Of a DNA stretch of 64,000 nt, positions 23,691 through 35,762 are shown piece by piece. The first letter of the stretch is position 1; every line of letters starts with the position of its first letter. The position numbers were made by a program, and so were the translations under genes. This DNA is from Dipteris shenzhenensis (lineage: Eukaryota > Polypodiophyta > Polypodiopsida > Gleicheniales), in the NCBI GenBank assembly GCA_047967505.1, contig CM106538.1; one strand, given 5' to 3'. The notes beneath the pieces are model-generated. The model made no database searches. It saw only the letters and a program-made list of their open reading frames with translations, and had not been told where the DNA came from.

Positions 23691-23990
23691 ATTAGACATT
23701 ATGTTGACACCTGAGCTCCAATCAAGTAGTATGCCAGTATTAAGTAGCCATTCAATGTCACTGGGATCACCACAATATTCTCATCATAAATTGGTCCTTT
23801 CGGACCATCCGATTGAAAATCAGGCTATGGCACATATGGTCAGCCTCTGGAACCTATTGGCCTTGCATCACAAAAGAGTAGGCATTGTGCTAGTTGGAGA
23901 TGCATCCTTTGGGATTAGTGTAGTTAGCTCCTTCCAACTTAGAAACTTCTTTCATAGCAGTGACTAGAACAAGGTTGGCATGAGATCCAA

Positions 23991-26900
23991 TACTTGTTGT
24001 ATTGACATGTTGATATGAAAATCCTTCAACGGAGAGAGACAGTGAGAAGCATCTTTCGAAGAATGAGGAAAGATTATGGAAGGAGAGAGACTCCCCCCAA
24101 CTTAGTTCCAGTTATCTATCCTATCTTTGATCAGATGCTAAGTGACATCTCTCTCTTTCATCCATGGCTTTTCTACGGGATCTCTAAACTACGAGATATC
24201 ATCTTCTCATCATGAGAAGGAGATTTGGAGACCACATTTTGACATAAGCCAAGAGATTGCCACTTTCATCCGATTCCCTCCTTTACTCAGTCCTAACGAT
24301 GAATCCAATGAGGAGAAGAGCTATGAGGAAAATGTAGTAGTGCTATTTAGCTGCCGCTAATCACTTTCGATGGACATCATAGAAGGCTTCAAGGCCGTCA
24401 TACGTGGGCATCATCTTGGAGTTTAAGGGAGGAATTTTTGCTCCTGCCTTCATGCGTGGCACTATTAGCTCTACCAGTGAGATGATTGAGGGAAAAAAGG
24501 AATTGCCTCACTGGCACAAGATGTACCCCTTGCTGATACCCACATTGAACCACAAGTGGAGGATCACCAGGAGCTACAGAAGATGGTGCTAGAAATGGAA
24601 AACAAACATCCTAGACCTCTCCACGCTCCCCTTGTAAAGAACATGATCAAAGCAAAAAAGAAGCATAGGTGTAGTAGGCGAGCAAGAACATAGCCATTCA
24701 CATAGGACAAGGAGAAGGAGCAGATGATGGTGTAGTAGATAGAGCCAGCTGTGGAGAAGGAGACTCCAAGAGAAGCATAGCTATAGGTGCCAGCACAGCA
24801 AGAAGCATTAGCTTAGGAACCATCAATCCACAAGCAGGTCCATGCCAACATCAATAAGAGAGCCCTCAGTCTAAAGATAGACCTAGGTCTACTTTATGCC
24901 AGTGTGGGTGGAACTCCTTGATCTCCCTTTTTCATTAGTCAATCAATCTCTCAATCCCTGTAGGAGTCTAGGTTAGGTAATTGGTGTTGAAAAAGAATAG
25001 TTTATTAACCCTAGAGGACATCCTCAACTCTATGTCAGGATGGATGTGGCTGAGGAGCTCCCTATGACACACTGGTGATGATTGTCAATAGAAATGGGAG
25101 CATTTTCATGGAGCAACCTTTAGTCTCCAAGAATTTACCAAATTCTTGATTCCTTTGTGGATTATCCTCCCACAATATCAAAAATTGCCCTTTAAAAAGT
25201 GTTAAAGCAAAGCCTCCTCAATAACCTCCTAAGCAACCATCCAAACCGAAGTGGTCTGCCAAAGAAAAACAAAAACCTCAGACACAAGAAGGTGTTTATG
25301 AGAACTTGAATAGTAATGTCCCAGCTAAAGGGACTAAAAAAGACAAGGAAAGAAAAATTCTCATGCTGAATGACAGAGTCACTTTTCCTTTGGCCACAAA
25401 CAATGATTTTGAGGCCTTGATAGAGCATGAAATTGAACAGTGGATGTAGGAGGTCAAGATGGAAGAGGATTACCTGAATGGTCTAAGGACTCCACATCAC
25501 GTTAGGTCCGCAATAGCCTACAAACAACCCGCAAGAATCTCTGCAGTGATGACTTGCAAGAATCTTTGCATTATCACTTAGTGCACCGAAACTCTGCATC
25601 CACACTGTGAGGTCGATTCATCCATCCTACGGGTGTCGTGCAAGCCCTCCCGCACTAGGTTACTGCATTGTGTGGCAGATTATGGCCTGGCATTGTGTTG
25701 CGGATTTTGACCATGAAGATAATCTGCAACATACCATCACACTCCTTGAGCCGCTAGTAGACCTAGGCAATGCACCCCAAAATCAAGAAGTTATGGGAAT
25801 GTTGGCTATGTTTGCTCTGCAAAAAGTGCTACATCCAAGCAAACCACAACACCTGAATTCACTCTTTGATTCTCTACATGCTGCAACCACACGACTCTGC
25901 ATTGGCTACTACTGATTGAGAATGGCTTAGCAACATGACCCTGCACCGCTTAGCACCCACACTAGCCAAAACAAGGGGTCCTTCTACATTTCTTGTACAT
26001 CACCAGGAGGAATCTTCGTCAAGGTTCTCTCCCTCTGGTGCTGGGTGCTCTACACCTTTGATTTTGGTACCCTCTAGTCCATCATCATTCGCAAACATCT
26101 GCTTCCTCATCATAAAGAAATGGCTCTGTAGCCTCAAACACTAGCTTTCGCTACCCATGATGGAAAGGAAAATGGAGGGTGATTGATGCGTGGTTGCAAC
26201 AACGAGACAACAACACCAGCAATTGCTTCCTCTCATAAGCAGTAGCATCTCGTAAGCAACAAGCATCTCCATAGGCATAGTGTTCAGGACATTGTTGCTA
26301 TATCTCTAATGCTGCCATCCTCCCAATTCCCTCTAATCGGCACACAGGAAGAGATCGTAACCTTGGACTTGAAGAACTATTTGCTCCAAACAGCCAATTG
26401 GCTTGACGGTCTCTTGCCAAGCCACACCAACTTCCATACAAGGCTCCTTCATAAGTTGTAACAGCACTACACCGCCTTCAAATAGCTACTATGGCATGGG
26501 ACAAATTGTGACTGCATGTGAGAACTCCTTCGAACCCAAAATGGGGAGCATTCGAAATCTTGTGGTTGCCAATGTGTAGAGAAACTTGGCCCCTATAGGG
26601 AATAAACCCATGAGAGACTCTCAAAGTAGCAAGAACAAGAAGATACATGAGACAAGAATAGAGAATAACTTATTGGTTGGTTGCTCTTGCATTGCATGCA
26701 TACATATAGAGAGGTCTATGCCCCTTCATTGCCCACACATGTGCCTCTTGGTATTCCCATGTGCACATGCCTGTTGGCATTCACATGTGCACATGCCTCT
26801 TGGCATCCAAACTTAGGGTTAAACCCATGTGGTTTTAGGCCCTAACAAGATGCAAGTATGAGTGACGATGATTTGGATGAATCAGAGGAGGAATTACCTT

Positions 26901-27714
26901 TGGTTGAAGGAGGAAAATAGCTACAAGGAGGACATCCTTTGGTGGTGGGTGTATTACTTAGTGTCGACATAGACGGTGAATATTAATTTCCCTAGCTATT
27001 GTTTTTACTACACCTTTAAGGTACTTGTCAAGCTCATGATGTAGGTTTCTTTTGGCAGGACATGATGGAGGTGCAAAGTTGTATAGAGCGCAAAGACCAG
27101 GATGAAGAGGACCCCCAGCAAAAGGAGGAGTTACTATGGGGGTACAAGTTGACAGAGTTTAGCAAGCAGTGTATGATTCGAGTGTGTGAAGAGATTTGCC
27201 ATAGTGCATCAGATTGGCCTAAAGAGATGGGAGATGCTTGCTATAGAGAGGATGATAAGATAGTTGGGAGTTTGGAATTTCCTTGAGCCGCAAAATGTCA
27301 TCGTATTTTGAAAAAAGAAAAATCTTGTAGACATTTCTTGGACTTGTGGCTTTCTCGACATGATTTTGTGTGTAGACGTGCTTCAATGTTAGTACTTAAA
27401 TGTTTTAAGTATCCTGGTGGTTGAAATTTAACAGTTAAAGATAACCAGTCTAAAGGGGATAGTTTTAGTATAGCACTGTGCAACAAATTTAGGATAGCAC
27501 GACAATAGTGCATAGTAGTAGTTGCAGGATAAGTGATCACCAGCTGGTGGTTGGTTGCACTAGGATATTAACAGCCACTAGCATGGTGGTTTGCTTCTAT
27601 TATTACAAGATGAATGGATTTGTGGACGTGTGGATTCATTATGGGATTTAATAAAACCAGCGTGGTGGTTGTTGGGATATACTAAAAACAAGCATGGGAT
27701 TTACCGTTTGGGAT
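23991..27714. other. Unclassified decayed region
   Basis: There is no intact gene. Short plus-strand reading frames (for example 25607-25915 and 27062-27286) show no motif I recognise. Content near 24590-24870 is Lys/Arg/Gln-rich and may be retroelement-derived. From about 27640 a repeated TTTAATAAAACCAGC phrase occurs twice. Confidence 0.3.
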
Positions 27715-28300
27715 TTACAAAAACAATTTAATAAAACCAGCACGGTGGTTTGTCTCCCCTATGATGCATGCATTGTAGAAACAAGAAAGTTTTCTTGTTT
27801 TAATTAGTTGGTTGTTTGAAAAGCCCCATATGTTGTGTAGACCACGAACTCCTTTTATTTCCTCGCAATCATGCCGGCTTCTCCTTTGCACTTCATCCAC
27901 TTTCACTTCATGGAACACTTTCTGCACTATAATATTCTTAAGATTGTTTACTATATGTTGAATGCACGCCTGTGGAGAGGTTGGCTGTAAGCCATGTTAC
28001 AACATCATGGGCATCATTGAGTTTTTCTTGAGGGCATATTAATTGGTGTTTAAACAGAGCTTGCTTAATAACAGCACCGCATCCATCATGTTCACCCTAA
28101 ATTGAGAGGCAGCACCATCTGACCACACCCAACGTCCTATAATGGTGACCTCCTCTACTATGTGTACAAGAAAGTCCACCTGTGTTGTCATAATGCTTGA
28201 GGTAAAGTGCTTCTCAAGAAAGCACATATCTTTGATGGAGTCCACCCTAGCCTTTTGATGCTCTCTAAGGAGATTTCTTTTCAACAGATCCATCTATTTC
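27715..28300 (-). pseudogene. DNA-transposon-like protein remnant (C-terminal part)
   Basis: On the minus strand, 28293-28039 contains VWSDGAASQF, immediately followed in a shifted frame by GEHDGCGAVIKQAL, DAHDVVTWL and LSTG. This is the layout of a repetitive eukaryotic ORF family (S-D-G-x-x-x-Q-F, then a G/H-D-G-x-G-A-V-x-K block) that I know as transposon-derived but cannot name securely. A further block at 27927-27715 (HDCEEIKGVRGLHNIW...TRKLSCF) fits a distal domain. Frameshifts disable it. It may be the C-terminal half of the protein whose N-terminal half lies at 33170-32410. Confidence 0.45.
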
Positions 28301-29287
28301 ACATGTCAAAATAAGATTCAAAATTTGTTAGTCAATCAAATTTAAATAGAATATAAGGTGATGTGATAGTAAGGATACCTCACAATGCCACTGATCATGT
28401 AGATAGCTTTTCTAACATCATCTAATAAGCATCATTTCACTACATTTGGAACTATAAGATATCCAAGCAACAAATAAAAGAAGTTATAGCAATGCATGGC
28501 AATACTAAGAGCGTTCAAGCATTAACATCAATTTTTGAAACATGTAGAATACCTATAAGAACTTGTGCCAATCATGGGACTTAAGGCCACTATGATTATT
28601 GTATTTTGTAATTACACCTTTCAAGCAATGCATGTAAAATGAGGTAATTTCCTTCTTGACTATTTCCTCCTCTCTCTTGGTAAGATCCATGGTGCTTTTG
28701 GGAGATCAACCCCACGATCATGATTTAGGGCCACAACTTGGACATCCTAGTCATTGATTTTAAGTCTTCTTATGCTCCCCTTGTGTCTTTGTGACCAACC
28801 AAATGCTCCCAAAAAATAGAAGCCCCCACATTCTGCTTCTTGCATTGTTGCTTCTTATTGCGTTGTCTCTAACACATGATTCCTCTTTCTCTATTGAAAA
28901 ATAGATGTTTTGCAACAAGAATCGAATACCTCTTGCTTTCTTGTCTCTCATCTTGTTGCTTTGATCTCATTTTGTTGATCTATTTTTCTTTTGAAGGAAT
29001 CCATCTCAAACCCTAATCCTCCCTCTGCTCCTACACAACTAGAAGTGTTTATGTTTTTGTTTGTGTTTTGCAAGGGATTAGTATTGCTTTATCTATGTAA
29101 GAAACTATTTTATTCTTCTCTTATTAGTTGATGTTACATTTTTTATTGGCCATTTGCAATGCCTTAAGCATTGGAAAATGACAAGGGATTAAAAAAAAAT
29201 CTTTCTTGTTTTCCCTTTCCCTTTCCCTCTTCTCTTTCCATCTTTCTTGCTCTCTACTCTTTCCTTCTTTCCTCTACTCTTTTCCTC
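28301..29287. other. No gene seen
   Basis: AT-rich DNA without convincing coding potential or recognised repeats. Short frames are interrupted and low-complexity near 29200. Confidence 0.4.
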
Positions 29288-29437
29288 ATTCTCTATTTCC
29301 GCATAAGCTCCTTCTCTCTTTCCAATGCCTATGCTTAAGCATAAGCATAAGCATAAGCTCATGCTTATGCTCATGCATGAGCATGAGCTTATGCTTAAGT
29401 TTCCGCATAAGCTCATGCTTATGCGGAAATAGAGAAT
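29288..29437. repeat. Perfect 21-bp inverted repeat around a palindromic GCATAA array (foldback)
   Basis: ATTCTCTATTTCCGCATAAGC (29288-29308, 21 bp) and its exact reverse complement (29417-29437) enclose about 108 bp. Much of that is TTAAGCATAAGCATAAG and CTCATGCTTATGCTCATG units that pair with each other. The whole can fold into a long hairpin. Confidence 0.9.
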
Positions 29438-29519
29438 GCAAGGTACAAAAATATTGAAACTAGATGCCTTAATCAAAAAGGGAGGCCCTGTTTGAAAAAA
29501 ATGGTATTAGCGAGTGGAA

Positions 29520-29895
29520 TCTACACTTTCCCTCCTGTCTGTCTTTCCTCTAATGTTTTGCTCTTCCTCTTCCTCTTTCTCTCTTCTTTTTCCCTCTTTC
29601 TTTTCCTCTTCTTTTTTCTCTTTCCATCTCTCCCTCTAATTTTTCCCTCTCTTTCCCTCTTTCCTCTACTCTTTCCCTCTTTTTTCTCCCTACTCTTTTT
29701 CTTCTCTCTCCCTCTTTTCCTCTTATTTTTCCTCTACTCTCCTTTACTCTTCCCTCTATTCTCCTCTTTTCCTCTTATTTTTCCTCTACTCTCCTCTACT
29801 CTTCCGTCTATTCTCCTTTCTTTCCTCCTCTAAGATTCTCCCCTCTTTCTCTCTCGACTTTCCCTCTTTCCCTTTTTTTCCTTGCTCTCTTCTCC
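29520..29895 (+). repeat. Polypyrimidine tract (CTTT/CCTC-rich)
   Basis: About 375 bp of nearly pure C/T with CCTCTTT, CTACTCT and TTCCTCT units. TCTACTCTCCT-type units recur near 29728-29820. No coding function is credible. Confidence 0.9.
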
Positions 29896-31370
29896 TTTCT
29901 ATTGAGGATGACTCCTCCACCCACATGGAGCTCAACCAAGGAGGGTTAGTGGACCTCTAGTAAGGGAGGGTTACAATAGAAAGTAGTGGATACTTTTGTA
30001 ACTATAGGGATAGTTATAACTATCCCTAATACCATGTAGTAGTGGCCTTATCCCCGCCATATCATTTCTGACACTATGTATGTTTTCTGACTGTTATATG
30101 ACTGAGGTTGAAATACCATCAGATGTTGTTATAAGCTAATCTCATCAGCTCCTGCATGGAGTGAGCTATTGCTATCTGCTGTAATACAAACTATATGCAA
30201 TATTTCCACTCTACAAACGACTGTCTTGGCTATTTGTATGCTTTGTACTGTCTCTTTCTTTTTCGACATTAGTCAGATTTAAGTCCGACCCTAGCATTCC
30301 CATTTCTAGGAGTGGATGTCTGTAGGTGTTTTTCAGTCTTGTGGAGACACCACTAACACTATTGGTGATCCTAATGTGTGTTCCAGCTTTGACTACTGGT
30401 TGCTACTACATAGCGATTCTACACAAGAGTAAAAACCGTATGATCTACAATGACTACAACACAAATTGACTAGTAGAGGCAACATCTCGCAAGAAAATCA
30501 AAAGAACAACAACGTATTGTCACAAAGATCACTTCTAGCAAAGCATGAGATGGCATAACTGCTGCAAGTGATGACATTCAGAGATTGCTTGAAGGTGGAC
30601 CACTTTTGAAAATCCTTCATGACTTTTGTAACCGACTTCATCAACCACACGACAAGAACTAGTTGGATAGCTACCACAACACTCCAGACAAGTGAACACA
30701 CTGACGATGAATGAGGTGTCTATGAAGTTGTGTCTTGGATTGAGCATTCAACAAGAAGCAGATTATAATCTAACTCCATTTCGACCATACAAGCATGCAA
30801 CAACTTGATAACGTCCCCCATCCACAAACACCACTAGCAAACAACTATTTGGCAAGCAAAGTACAATACACATTTCGACAAGAGACATTGCTATCAAAGT
30901 CTTCAATTCACTACATCCACCAGACGAGCTAGCAAGTAGCCATTGGATTACTAGCGGGGACAGTCATCCACCGACTATGCAATAGCACCAAACGCTCTTA
31001 TGAGGCTCATCATCAACATCAATCCAACCACAAATGTATTGATAGTAACAACACTATCAAATATTCAAGGCGACAAGCCCCACCAAATTGCAAGCAGATT
31101 ACTCATAAGATTGCAGTACAAATTGTCCCAGTCACTAGTGACATTAGTTCTTATCTTTTCTTTCATGGCGGATATCTCAAGTCATGTTAGACAGATTTTA
31201 GGAGCCATTGTCACTAAGATGAATAGGATACATCTACTTCACATGTAATCGAGCTCGTGTTGAAGCAGCGACTCAAACTGACCAGGATCAACATGATATA
31301 TTCCACGATCCAGATTACACATCGAGTGGAATAAGCTCATCTGGCAACTCACTCCACAGCAGCAAATTAT
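29896..31370. other. No intact gene; probable 5' part of a gag remnant
   Basis: From about 31000 plus-strand frames read SFMADISSHVRQILGAIVTKM-like sequence, which probably belongs to the decayed gag at 31371. Before that, nothing recognisable is seen. Confidence 0.35.
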
Positions 31371-31800
31371 ATGAGGCTCGGTGCTAAACTCAGTACATTG
31401 ATGATATCTACACTTATAGAGGAATTCCTCAAAAGAACTCTTGCAACCAATATAGTAGCAATTGTGGTTGTTGCAGCCCAAAGAAGTTTGGACTTCGACC
31501 AACTACCTACACAACCAAAAAGGAGAGTATCAGCCAAAGCTCCAGCTCAAAATCCAGCCCCACCAAGAATGCAGAACCCATTAGTGAAAGCAGCCAAGTT
31601 CACAAGCAGAAAAGGCCAAGACCCTGACAACCATGTTGGGTAGTTTGAGACGAGGTGGACAGCAACAGCTTTGGTAGACTCCCAAACGACACCAAAAAGG
31701 AGAAATTTGCAGCAACCTTCAATGGTAAGGCAATGAATTGGTTAATGCAGTATGGAGTAGCTCATTTATTCTTAGTGCTCCTCAACAGACTATACAAGAT
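31371..31800 (+). pseudogene. Gypsy-type gag remnant, N-terminal/central part
   Basis: The frame contains NPLVKAAKFTSRKGQDPDNHVG, a stop, FETRWTATALVDS, and then in another frame a W-L-M-Q-Y-G-V-A-H block. The same arrangement (AKF-x-x-K-x-x-DPD-x-HV, then QFE) is present at 62540-62640, so both belong to one gag family. Interrupted by stops and shifts. Its likely C-terminal continuation is at 34267. Confidence 0.55.
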
Positions 31801-32409
31801 GTTTGTACATGGTTAAGCCCATTGAATTTAGATGGGGTATGAGTTTTCCCTCCATCATGAAGGTGCACTAGCATAATAATGAGATGCAATCTATTTGTTC
31901 AGAACACCGCATAGCTCGACACATGGCATCTCTGTACTGCTTTGCGTAGTGCAATCTTTGGCCTATGCCGCCTGATCACTTATTATCGTCCGTGTAGCCT
32001 TTTGCTATAGCTTTGCCACCTATCACTGGGCACGCACCCATGCAGATCATTAAAATTGAAGGTTGGCTTTTCGAGATCACCAAACTGGTTCTTGCCGTAA
32101 TAATTAGATGCCATCTATCATTCTAAATATTGCCACAGTGTAGTCTCTAGCCTGACCACATGTCATCATGTAGCATTTTACCGCTTCTTTTCCCGCAGCC
32201 CATGCAAATCATAGGTTGGCTTAGAGAGACCACCGCACTAGTTTTTCGCATAATAATGAGATGCAATCTATCATTTTGAGCATCGCATCAGCATAGTCTC
32301 TGGCATTTGCATGATGTTCCAACCAGCGGGTTGATTTAGGACAATCACCTTTAGTCCAAGCCTAGTTTAAGAAAAGAAATAAGTAAACTATCCCAAAGCT
32401 CAATCACAA

Positions 32410-33170
32410 ACAACCACCACCGGGTTGGGGTTTAGGCACCCATTAACCTGCATTGTATCTAGCATGTGTATGATGTGCTCCTCAAACACCTTTCGTCATG
32501 TCCACTTCTTACAAATGTCCTTTTTATTTGTAGAAACTCTCGTATTTTTGTGCCAAAATGTCATCACTGTAGCAATGACTTCCGCACTTAGGCTGTCTCT
32601 CCTTTTCTTGCATTCTGTTGAAGCCCAGACTTCTCGGATCGGGATGATCGTGCATTTCTTCTGCTCTACGTTCAACTGTTGGAGCCACTTGGTCCTTCTG
32701 ATTGACAACATCTTTGACATTGTGCACCCAAGCCATTTCTCCTTTGTTTCAGGGGACACCAACATAGCTAATGTCGCCCTCTTTGCAGCTAGTTGATCTA
32801 AGCTGTGCACCCCTGTAGGCCATTTCTCAGGTTAGAGAGCATCATCTCTTGGGCATGCATCTCCCGAGGTGTTGGTAGGGTTGTTACTCTACAAACTTTA
32901 GGGTGTAGGCTAAAGCTTGTGAAGAATCGAGACTGGTATTCACCTGAATGGCCTAATGTTGCTGCCTTGAATGCTCCCACCAATCGTGACACCACATGTC
33001 ATGTTCTTCACCCCGATGGAAATGATCGAATGTGTGCATCTGCAACTGCTTCTTGTTGCTGCTCTACAAGGAGTCTTCTTTGTTCTCGTTGTTTCTCCCT
33101 TTGCAGATGTCACAAAAGTGTCTTCCATTTCCAATTCGATACCGTGCGAGTGCTTTCCTCGACCCACACT
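32410..33170 (-). pseudogene. Transposon-associated ORF remnant (N-terminal part)
   Basis: Minus-strand frames give DQLAAKRATLAMLVSPETKEKW, then VEQKKCTIIP with RSLGFNRMQEKERQ in an adjacent frame, then RRDSLSAEVIATVMTFWHKNTRVSTNKKD. A Gln/Glu/Arg-rich stretch precedes this (near 33100). I recall this as the N-terminal part of the same type of protein as the remnant at 27715-28300, but that link rests on memory. Several frameshifts are present. It lies inside a decayed gag, so it likely inserted there or was rearranged into place. Confidence 0.4.
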
Positions 33171-33299
33171 CTGTTCCTTGTGTGTTGACCTAGCTTTTTT
33201 GTTTTCCTATCTCATAGCCTCTGTCTGCTTCTCTTGCAAGCCATGGTGAGCTGCATGTTGCCATGGCCATGATCAGTCCAGAATACACCTAGAGAAGCT

Positions 33300-34057
33300 A
33301 GCTGGTGAGGCAAGCAAAGAATAGAAGACAACTTACTTGAAAGAAGACAATGGTAAACCAAAGTTTGCACAAGGTCATGTCGAGGTACGTGCGGGTTGCA
33401 AGGCATTTGTAGGGCGGGGGTAGGTTGCAGGCACTTAAATCTTCCAAGATTTGTTGGGTAAGAGGTGTGAAAATTTGAAATTCGTGGGAATAGCAAAATT
33501 TTAGCCGTCGATTTTTCCCCCTCCGATGATGCATGTTAGTAGAATTGGATATCCCAAACAAGTGCAATGTGGCCTTTTTACTTCAAAATAGAAATAGGCC
33601 AAAGAGCATGCTATCGGGTTTGATGCTGTGTATTATTAAATGCAATGACCTTTGGCATGCTTATGAGCCATATAGCAAGCAAGTGCATGGAAAAAGAAAC
33701 AATTCAAAATTGTAAATAGTGTTGGATTTATTAAAATATCTTTGCACATGCACAAATTGCACTTTTTCAACTTCTTCCATTTTAGGGTGAATCTAGATAC
33801 CAATACCAACAAACTATCAATGTTTTAAGACCACCATGCACTAGTCCCAATATTTTGGATTCCAAATTTTCAATTCGTTTTGGTTTTGAACAAATCAAAA
33901 GAACGTTATGGAGCATGCCCTCAAATGGGTATGCATCACTTTAGCACAACATTGGAGGCCCATTAACCCATGCATAATGATCTCATTTAGGTGCATCCTT
34001 GGGTTAAGGAGAAGCTCACGTACTTTAGAATGATTACTTGGCTGCATGTATGTATAA
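33300..34057. other. No gene seen
   Basis: AT-rich sequence with interrupted short frames. It forms the rest of the interruption between the two gag pieces. Confidence 0.35.
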
Positions 34058-34268
34058 AAAAAAATTTTGATGTTATTTTTTAATAAATTGCTACATCCTA
34101 TAGTCTTCAGGATGCATGCTTCACATGCAACATAGCACTTATAATGCTTTAAAGATCTCATTCCAAATCCTTATTCCATAATTTTTTACTCTCATGTTCA
34201 ATTTTGGAATGTGTACTACAACTTGAAGACAAATTTTGCATAATTTCATTGAGCAATCCATAAGTTAT
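34058..34268 (-). repeat. Dispersed repeat, inverted relative to 51890-52083
   Basis: The reverse complement reads TGACCCATAACTTATG, ATTGCTCAA, AGTTGTA, TACACATTC, AAGTGCTATGTTGCATGTGAAGCATGCAT and AGGATGTA in the same order as plus-strand 51890-52083. About 18 kb separates the copies. No coding frame is conserved. Confidence 0.85.
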
Positions 34269-35290
34269 GGGTCATGCAAGATACCCATATACAAAAAAGT
34301 CCCTGAACCTCACCAAAAATGGCTACACCCAAGCAAACAATGACCCTGGCAAAGACCAGCTTAGAGGAGCAAATGACTTCAACAACATGTTTGATGTAGC
34401 ACGCAGAGCAGAAACAAGACTAGGCACAAAGTCAAGGTCTAAAAAACAAAAGAAGAACAGGAATTCTGACTCTGACACAGACTCTGAAATAGAGATAGAG
34501 ATAGACATTGACACTGACTCTGAAACAGAGATAGGCATTGATTCAGAAGATGAGGATAGTGATGATACATCATATGAAGAGAATAAAGAAGAAGAGCACT
34601 CAAAGAAAAAGAAAAAATAGACCAAGAATAGAGAGAAATCAAAAGGCAAGAAGAAGACAGGCAAGCTCTTAAGTTAGAGCAAATGATTAAAGAGCAATTG
34701 GAAATTTTAAAAACACCCCCACCCTCGCCTAAAGTTGCTTGTGCATTTTGTGGAAAGGACAATCATGAGAAAGAGAGATGCTGGTATAATCCAAGTTATA
34801 GGGGGAGAGTTCCTCCTCATGTTCAAAATTCAAACAATCAAGCCCCACCCGGAGTAGCTAATCAGGTTGTAGTAGGCAGGGAAGGAAAAGATTCCACAAT
34901 GCAACACCAAGAAGACGCAATCAACAAAATTAACAAGGACAAAATGAAGATCAAAAGCATGCACATAATGTGGCATGGAAGGCCATCGACAAGGACCTCA
35001 ATGTGAGCTTTGGTGCAAACATAGAGGAGAAAGAGGAATACCTATAATCAATTATAATGCAAGAGGTAAACAAAATCAGCACTAGCAGCCACCACTAGGT
35101 GTTCATATGGTGTACTTGGCTCCTATCAACAATGAGGATTACAATCGACAAAATCAAAGAAATTAGAGGAACATACAGGCACTAGCAGTCACAAGATCCA
35201 GAGGTACAAAGCCAATGCCCGGCCTTGGAGATGCACTAAGAGAGATGGCAAAGCCAATGAATTGGCCCAATCTTCCTCCCAGGTGCCTTA
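34267..35290 (+). pseudogene. Retrotransposon gag remnant with CCHC knuckle
   Basis: The first frame (34267-34620) reads a basic stretch, then an acidic Ser/Asp/Glu run, then a poly-Lys end with a stop. The next (34683-35006) contains CAFCGKDNHEKERC, a CX2CX4HX4C zinc knuckle at about 34739-34780. A second decayed knuckle (C-x-x-C-G-M-E-G-H, with a stop inside) lies near 34957. Acidic Ser/Asp runs and the knuckle match the gag at 62480-63990 in layout. Nucleic-acid binding by the knuckle is the family role. This copy is disabled. Confidence 0.65.
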
Positions 35291-35699
35291 CTACTTCTCA
35301 TTAGTTTTGGCTCATGCCATCTACCCATTGCTTCTTTGTCCTTTACACCCCTTATCCACTTCAATGTTTAAGTCCACCACCCTTCCTTGACTTCATTCCT
35401 TGGTCACGCTACCACTCTCTCCCACATCTTCACTCAATTCCTCAACCATATCCATTCCTTGATCTCCCACCCAACCACCTCTTACCTTTTCCTTTGCCTC
35501 CCCAAGTGTAGCCTTTTCTCCCCCTACTCTCCTCTCTCCCTCTCCCTCTCATCTTTCTCTTGTTGTTGTTGTCCTTGCCCTTGCCGATAGTGCTATGTGC
35601 CATGCCCTTGATTGCTACTCTTAGCTTTTTGTGAGTTTCTATGTGTTTGTGTGGGTTGTTTGTTTGTGGTTAATTGCTTCTCATGTGTGCGTGCATGTG
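35291..35699 (+). other. Pyrimidine-rich DNA, no gene
   Basis: Strongly C/T-biased up to about 35590, then mixed sequence passing into a GT-rich repeat. Open frames are low-complexity and not credible. Confidence 0.5.
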
Positions 35700-35762
35700 T
35701 ACATGTGTGTGTGTGCATGTGCGTGCATGCATGCATGCATGTGTGTGTGTGTGTGTGTGTGT
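35700..35762 (+). repeat. (TG)n / GCAT microsatellite
   Basis: Alternating TG with embedded GCATGCATGCATGCAT, ending in about 11 TG units immediately before the first long direct repeat. Confidence 0.9.

Larger units (their letters stand above)
21510..23990 (-). pseudogene. Ty3-gypsy pol remnant (PR-RT-RNase H)
   Basis: Read on the minus strand the order is protease, RT, RNase H. A protease-like LLDWSSGVNIM lies near 23700 (canonical retroelements have D-x-G-S). RT begins near 22440 with FLDGFSGYNQVRM, then VMAFCLKN, then FMRIFMEDISVFG near 22260 (the active-site position normally F-x-D-D). RNase H at 21770-21600 includes YYANQRLSKVQKNYYTMKKE and VNKLRHSLLNNKF. Numerous stops and shifts make it non-functional. 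LTRs were not found. The linker between 22870 and 23400 is too decayed to assign. Confidence 0.75.

Noticed and set aside
29288-29437. CRISPR-like array
   Set aside because: Units are short, self-complementary and without unique spacers of constant length. The window is eukaryotic.
29189-29476. Minus-strand frame over the foldback hairpin
   Set aside because: The Ser/Met/Cys/Leu repeat pattern is produced by the CATAAG array, not by a gene.
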